DNA of 64,000 bases from Microtetraspora sp. NBRC 13810 (GTDB taxonomy: Bacteria; Actinomycetota; Actinomycetes; Streptosporangiales; Streptosporangiaceae): NCBI RefSeq assembly GCF_030268685.1, contig NZ_BSRQ01000005.1, positions 186,001-250,000 of the forward strand. Reading direction: 5' to 3'. The first letter of the stretch is position 1; the number at the start of each line of letters is the position of its first letter. A program made the position numbers and the translations under genes. Below the pieces are notes generated by a model. It was not told where the DNA came from. It did no database searches and saw nothing but the letters and a program-made list of their open reading frames with translations. Positions 61,132 through 64,000 of the stretch are shown here, in pieces.

Positions 61132-61905
61132 TTACCGGCGAACGGCTGCGAACCTGAGCCTGACGTAGTCGGCCATCCAGCCGGTCTCCCTGCGCAGGGC
61201 GGGGGCCGCGAGTTCGTTCACCCGGCGGAGCAGAGGCTCGACGATCTCCGTCGGCAGCCCCGCGAGCAGGGACGCGCCGAACACGCGCACCCAGTCCGCG
61301 GCGCCGCCGGGGGAGTCGTCGAGGGGGGTGGGGCGGTCGAAGTACTCCAGCAGCCGTACGGCGAAGCCGCCCTTCTCCAGGAGGGTGGCGTACTCGGCGG
61401 GCGTGGGGAAGAACCACGGGAGCTCCGGCTCGCGCAGGCCGTACTCCCGCCAGGCCGTGAGCATCGCGGCGATCAGTTCGGCGCAGTTGCCGGCTCCGCC
61501 CAGCTCGGCGACGAACCGCCCGCCCGGCTGGAGCGCGTCGCGCACGCTCGCGATCACCGCCATGGGGTCGCGGCCCATCCAGTGCAGGGCCGCGTTGGAG
61601 AACACCGCGTCGTACCGGTCGGCGACGGTGAAGTCGTGCCCGTCGCCGACGATGAAGGTCATCCCCGGGTGCAGGGCGATGGCCTTCTCGATCATCGCGG
61701 GCGAGCCGTCGATGCCGAGCACCTCGGCCCCGCGCCCGGCGATCTCGGCGGAGAACACTCCCGTGCCGCACCCGAGGTCGAGGATGCGCTCACCGGGACG
61801 CGGATCGAGAAGGTCGACCAGCGGTGCGCCCTGGGCCGACACGTATCCGAATGAGGAGTCGTAGCGCCCGTTCCACCGCATCAAGCTCGGCGTATCGTAT
61901 CGCAA
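61132..61905 (-). CDS. Class I SAM-dependent methyltransferase
   Basis: 257 residues. Motif I is ILDLGCGTGVFSAEIA (about 40-55), then EVLGIDGSPAMIEKA, a VGDGHDF acidic site, YDAVFSNAALHWM and LQPGGRFVAELGG. It is similar in layout to trans-aconitate methyltransferase (Tam) and related small-molecule methyltransferases. Substrate unknown. The nearest codirectional gene begins 156 bp downstream. Confidence 0.88.
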   Translation of the reverse strand: MRYDTPSLMRWNGRYDSSFGYVSAQGAPLVDLLDPRPGERILDLGCGTGVFSAEIAGRGAEVLGIDGSPAMIEKAIALHPGMTFIVGDGHDFTVADRYDAVFSNAALHWMGRDPMAVIASVRDALQPGGRFVAELGGAGNCAELIAAMLTAWREYGLREPELPWFFPTPAEYATLLEKGGFAVRLLEYFDRPTPLDDSPGGAADWVRVFGASLLAGLPTEIVEPLLRRVNELAAPALRRETGWMADYVRLRFAAVRR

Positions 61906-62361
61906 AACGACCAGCTCACATTCTGAGACAACCTGTGGGGACCCAACGGTTAAGACACTTTAGAGCCTGGAGCGGCATACGACATATCAGTCCCAACCAT
62001 CACTCAGACCTCTTCAGTCACACCAGTAACAATCCACGCTACCGGCCAGACGTCGGAGGTGTCTTCGCGATCTTCTCCACCGAGGCGGGGAGGTGCGCCG
62101 CCGCTTCGGGGCTGAACTGCGGGAACGCTTTCCCGCCGGATGGGTACGGCACCGCCAGGCACCGCCCCGCACGGGCCCGAGATCCTACGGCTTCCGCTTC
62201 ACGCGAGGAGGGCGGGCCGTGTCGTCGCCGGCGTCTACATGGGATGACGACCCCCGTCGAGGCAGACTTCCCCCGAGGGAGAACTCCCTCCACTCCACGT
62301 ATGAAGTCCTTCCTCCCCAGAAGAAGATCCTTTCCTCCTACGAAGGCCCACAACGCCCTCG

Positions 62362-62568
62362 TCAAAGCCGTGGAACGCCTCCTCGGGAGTGTGAAACGTC
62401 CTCCAACGTCCTCCTCGAAGTGCGGGACGCCCCCTCGGCGGTGCGCCCCACCGCGCTCACGTCCTCCTCGGTTACGGGAACGCCGAAGCTCTCCTCTGTG
62501 CCGAACCTCTCCTCCGTGCCGAAGTCCTCCGCTGTACCGAACCGCTCTTCTGTACCGAAGCCCTCCAT
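62362..62568 (-). CDS. Small acidic repeat ORF (doubtful)
   Basis: 68 codons from ATG 62568 with GAGGA about 10 bases upstream. It encodes four imperfect copies of a six-residue unit FGTEER/FGTAED/FGTEES and then an acidic/Ser-rich tail. The underlying 18-bp repeat also gives an open frame on the other strand (SSVPK-type repeats), so coding is uncertain. No homology recognised. Confidence 0.2.
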   Translation of the reverse strand: MEGFGTEERFGTAEDFGTEERFGTEESFGVPVTEEDVSAVGRTAEGASRTSRRTLEDVSHSRGGVPRL

Positions 62569-63191
62569 CGCACCGGGGTCCTCGTCCGCTTCTCTTGCTC
62601 CCTTGTCGGTGGGCTTCCCTCTGGCTCGGTTCGCCTCGGGTGTTCCTGTCCGATGTGGCGCTTCGGGTTGTCGGCATCGTCCCTGGTTGCACTGGTGGCG
62701 CGCCGTACGGAGGCGCCGGGTGCCGCCGTGTGGGTTCTCGCCGTCGCGGCGCCTTGGGGGGCGGTCGAGGAAGTGTCGGTGTCTTCCGCTGCTTCTTGCG
62801 AGGTGTCGAAGGGCGCACCTTGGAGGTGGGGTGCCGGAGGGTGCTGTTGGGGGTGGTGTCCGTGGGTGCTGCGTGGGGCTGTCGGAGGGATTGTTGGGTG
62901 GGTATCCGAGGTGGCTTTCTGGGATGTTGGAGGGTTTTCGTATTGGGGATGCTTGTCTGCTTGGGCTGGCTTTGATCCTTGTGTGTGGTTTGCCTCGCTC
63001 TGGGGTGGTGGGAGTAGGGGGCCGCGGATGACGGTGGCGTAATCCAGGCGCACCCTGAAGGCACATCCCCTCAAGGCGCGGCGGCGGCGAGGAGTGGTGC
63101 GGCGGTGCCCGGCGCCTTTGTGCGGTGCGTGACCACTGCTCGGGCCCCTCGGTATCTCCCTGATCGTGTGCCGCCACTGGGCAAGCACCGC

Positions 63192-63389
63192 CTACGGCGG
63201 ATCCGTGGAGAACAGCCGTACGACGATGGTGAGTGTGCCGGGGAGGCTGACTCCCGCCGGCGCCTTTGAAGGCGAGATCGCCGCGTAACGGATGTGCCAG
63301 AGGTAGCAGGCTTCTGTGGGGGAGTGGAACTCGTCCAGCGGAAAGGCTTGCGTGCGTACGTAGTGCACCGCCGTGGCCGCCCAGGCGGT
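63192..63389 (-). pseudogene. Orphan protein-like fragment
   Basis: A minus-strand frame open from just inside a stop at 63390-63392 to TAG at 63192-63194. It reads like folded protein (TAWAATAVHYVRTQAF, LDEFHSPTEACYLWHIRY, LPGTLTIVVRLFSTDPP), in contrast to the surrounding low-complexity frames. A GTG start at 63368 would give 58 residues, but no ribosome site is evident. I cannot name the family. It looks like the C-terminal end of a larger lost gene. Confidence 0.35.
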
Positions 63390-63430
63390 TCACCGGCTGC
63401 GCTCCGCCGTACGGCCGACGACACGCTCGC

Positions 63431-63500
63431 CCGAGCACCGAGCACCGAGCACCGAGCACCGAGCACCGAGCAGCGGGCAGCGGGCAGCGGGCAGCGGGCA
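63431..63500 (+). repeat. 7-bp tandem repeats, two variants
   Basis: Six exact copies of CCGAGCA (63431-63472) are followed without a break by four exact copies of GCGGGCA (63473-63500) and a partial fifth. The two blocks differ at two positions, so the second variant spread after a double change. Confidence 0.9.
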
Positions 63501-63747
63501 GCGGGCGCCCAGCCGCGTGTCGGGCCGAGCATCGGGCCGCGTACTGAGCCGCTGCCTGTCCGACCGTGCCCTCGGCGCCCAGCAGCCTCGATGCCGCCAC
63601 CCGACCGATGCGCCTTGGCCGTGCGCCACCCCCGATCAATGCCCCTTGGCTGCGCCACCCCGGCCGATGCCCCTTGGCCGCGCGCCACCCCGTACGGGTA
63701 CCTCCCGGGGCGCAGCGGCTGAGAAGAGGGGTGCCTCCAGGAATAGT

Positions 63748-63775
63748 TGACACGACATGCATGTCGTGTAATCTA
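63748..63775 (+). promoter_or_regulatory. Promoter with embedded 20-bp palindrome, likely leaderless
   Basis: TTGACA at 63748-63753, a 16-bp spacer and TAATCT at 63770-63775 form a near-consensus sigma-70-type promoter. The spacer is a perfect palindrome, ACACGACATG at 63751-63760 followed by CATGTCGTGT at 63761-63770, so repressor binding would block RNA polymerase. Transcription should start at about 63781-63783, on the ATG of the following gene, implying a leaderless mRNA. Confidence 0.72.
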
Positions 63776-63781
63776 TTGAGC

Positions 63782-64000
63782 ATGAGAAGCGAACTGAAGA
63801 GTGTGGGAAGTTCGATCAAGCAGGTGGCTGTGGTCAGTACTGGGACGGTGGCGATTCATCCGGAGCATGTGGGGCCTACCCGTAAGCCGTTGTACTGGTG
63901 GTTGTTCACCTCGCGCCGGTGGACCCGTCCGTTGCCGATCAACGTTTATGTGATCGAGCATGACCAGGGGCTGGTGCTGTTCGACACCGGGCAGGATCGG
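63782..64000 (+). CDS. MBL-fold hydrolase, N-acyl homoserine lactonase-like (partial)
   Basis: 73 codons from ATG 63782 to the window edge. The N-terminal strands (VAVVSTGTVAIHP) and PINVYVIEHDQGLVLFDTGQD are typical of lactonase-type metallo-beta-lactamases, in which the DTG motif precedes the HxHxDH metal site; that site would lie beyond the window. It seems to be controlled by the palindrome in its promoter. Codon use here is less GC-biased than in most of the window. Confidence 0.75.
   Translation, partial: MRSELKSVGSSIKQVAVVSTGTVAIHPEHVGPTRKPLYWWLFTSRRWTRPLPINVYVIEHDQGLVLFDTGQDR

Larger units (their letters stand above)
61906..63781. other. Gene-poor, repeat-rich region
   Basis: About 1.9 kb without a convincing gene. 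Long open frames exist on both strands but encode Arg/Pro-rich or His/Pro-rich sequence without folded character. The first 130 bp are AT-richer and include the methyltransferase promoter. The region then holds an 18-bp degenerate repeat (62485-62570), a protein-like orphan frame (63192-63389), 7-bp tandem repeats (63431-63500) and about three imperfect 28-30 bp repeats around ATGCCCCTTGGC (63604-63700). It may be decayed DNA. Confidence 0.55.

Noticed and set aside
62039..63064. 341-codon minus-strand frame in the gene-poor region
   Set aside because: Pro/Thr/Arg-rich, no start signal, no fold-like segments and competing frames on both strands.

Overview
The window is about 64 kb of very GC-rich DNA with high third-position GC, GTG/TTG starts and many 1-8 bp gene overlaps. 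Mycothiol biosynthesis (mshB), a conservon (cvnABCDE with a P450), abaA/whiJ-like XRE-DUF397-ATPase genes and Gly/Pro/Ala-rich low-complexity proteins all point to a filamentous actinobacterium, probably of the Streptosporangiales (Nonomuraea/Streptosporangium relatives). The family placement is inference. No rRNA, tRNA, CRISPR array or intact transposase was recognised.

Layout. 1-6984: a chromosomal type IV secretion-like operon (C-terminus of a MinD/ParA-like ATPase, VirB4-like ATPase, VirB6/TrbL-like membrane protein, VirB8-like protein, and a lytic transglycosylase/NlpC-P60 hydrolase). It is followed by a Nudix hydrolase and two low-complexity membrane-anchored exported proteins. 11750-14837: a decayed purC fragment, then a TetR regulator divergent from an alpha/beta hydrolase, a cupin and a DHFR/RibD-like reductase. 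14953-18204: a TetR regulator divergent from an ABC-F protein gene that overlaps a virginiamycin B lyase gene, which looks like a streptogramin A plus B resistance operon. 18207-19864: anti-sigma-like ATPase, XRE-DUF5753 and DUF397. 19763-23366: an about 3 kb ATP-grasp RiPP (graspetide) operon (precursor, ATP-grasp ligase, PIMT-like methyltransferase) of visibly lower GC. It lies between two about 300 bp direct repeats, each made of the DUF397 3' end plus the sdhB 3' end.

23206-32807: two different succinate dehydrogenase/fumarate reductase operons. A mycobacterial Sdh1-type operon is on the minus strand and a type-B cytochrome b558 sdhCAB operon is on the plus strand. Between them lie a response regulator-PP2C phosphatase and a LysR regulator with two identical operator-like boxes. 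32883-45600: lipoprotein, SDR, a Clp_N/HTH pair sharing palindromic operators with a heterodimeric ABC exporter, S9 peptidase, mshB, small membrane proteins, an MBL hydrolase, a VOC protein and a SpoU-type RNA methyltransferase. 45930-50283: a complete conservon whose P450 lacks the usual ExxR motif, as in CYP157. 50380-52182: a YCII protein and a cysteinyl-tRNA synthetase.

52240-60976: an unusual three-gene minus-strand array. A UvrD-type helicase with a RelE-like N-terminus sits between two paralogous proteins that carry sigma-region-4-like helices. One paralog is inflated to 1580 residues by repetitive and collagen-like sequence. I find no described system matching this arrangement. 61132-64000: a methyltransferase, about 1.9 kb of gene-poor repeat-rich DNA, and the start of a metallo-beta-lactamase-fold gene that appears leaderless and has a perfect 20-bp palindrome inside its promoter.
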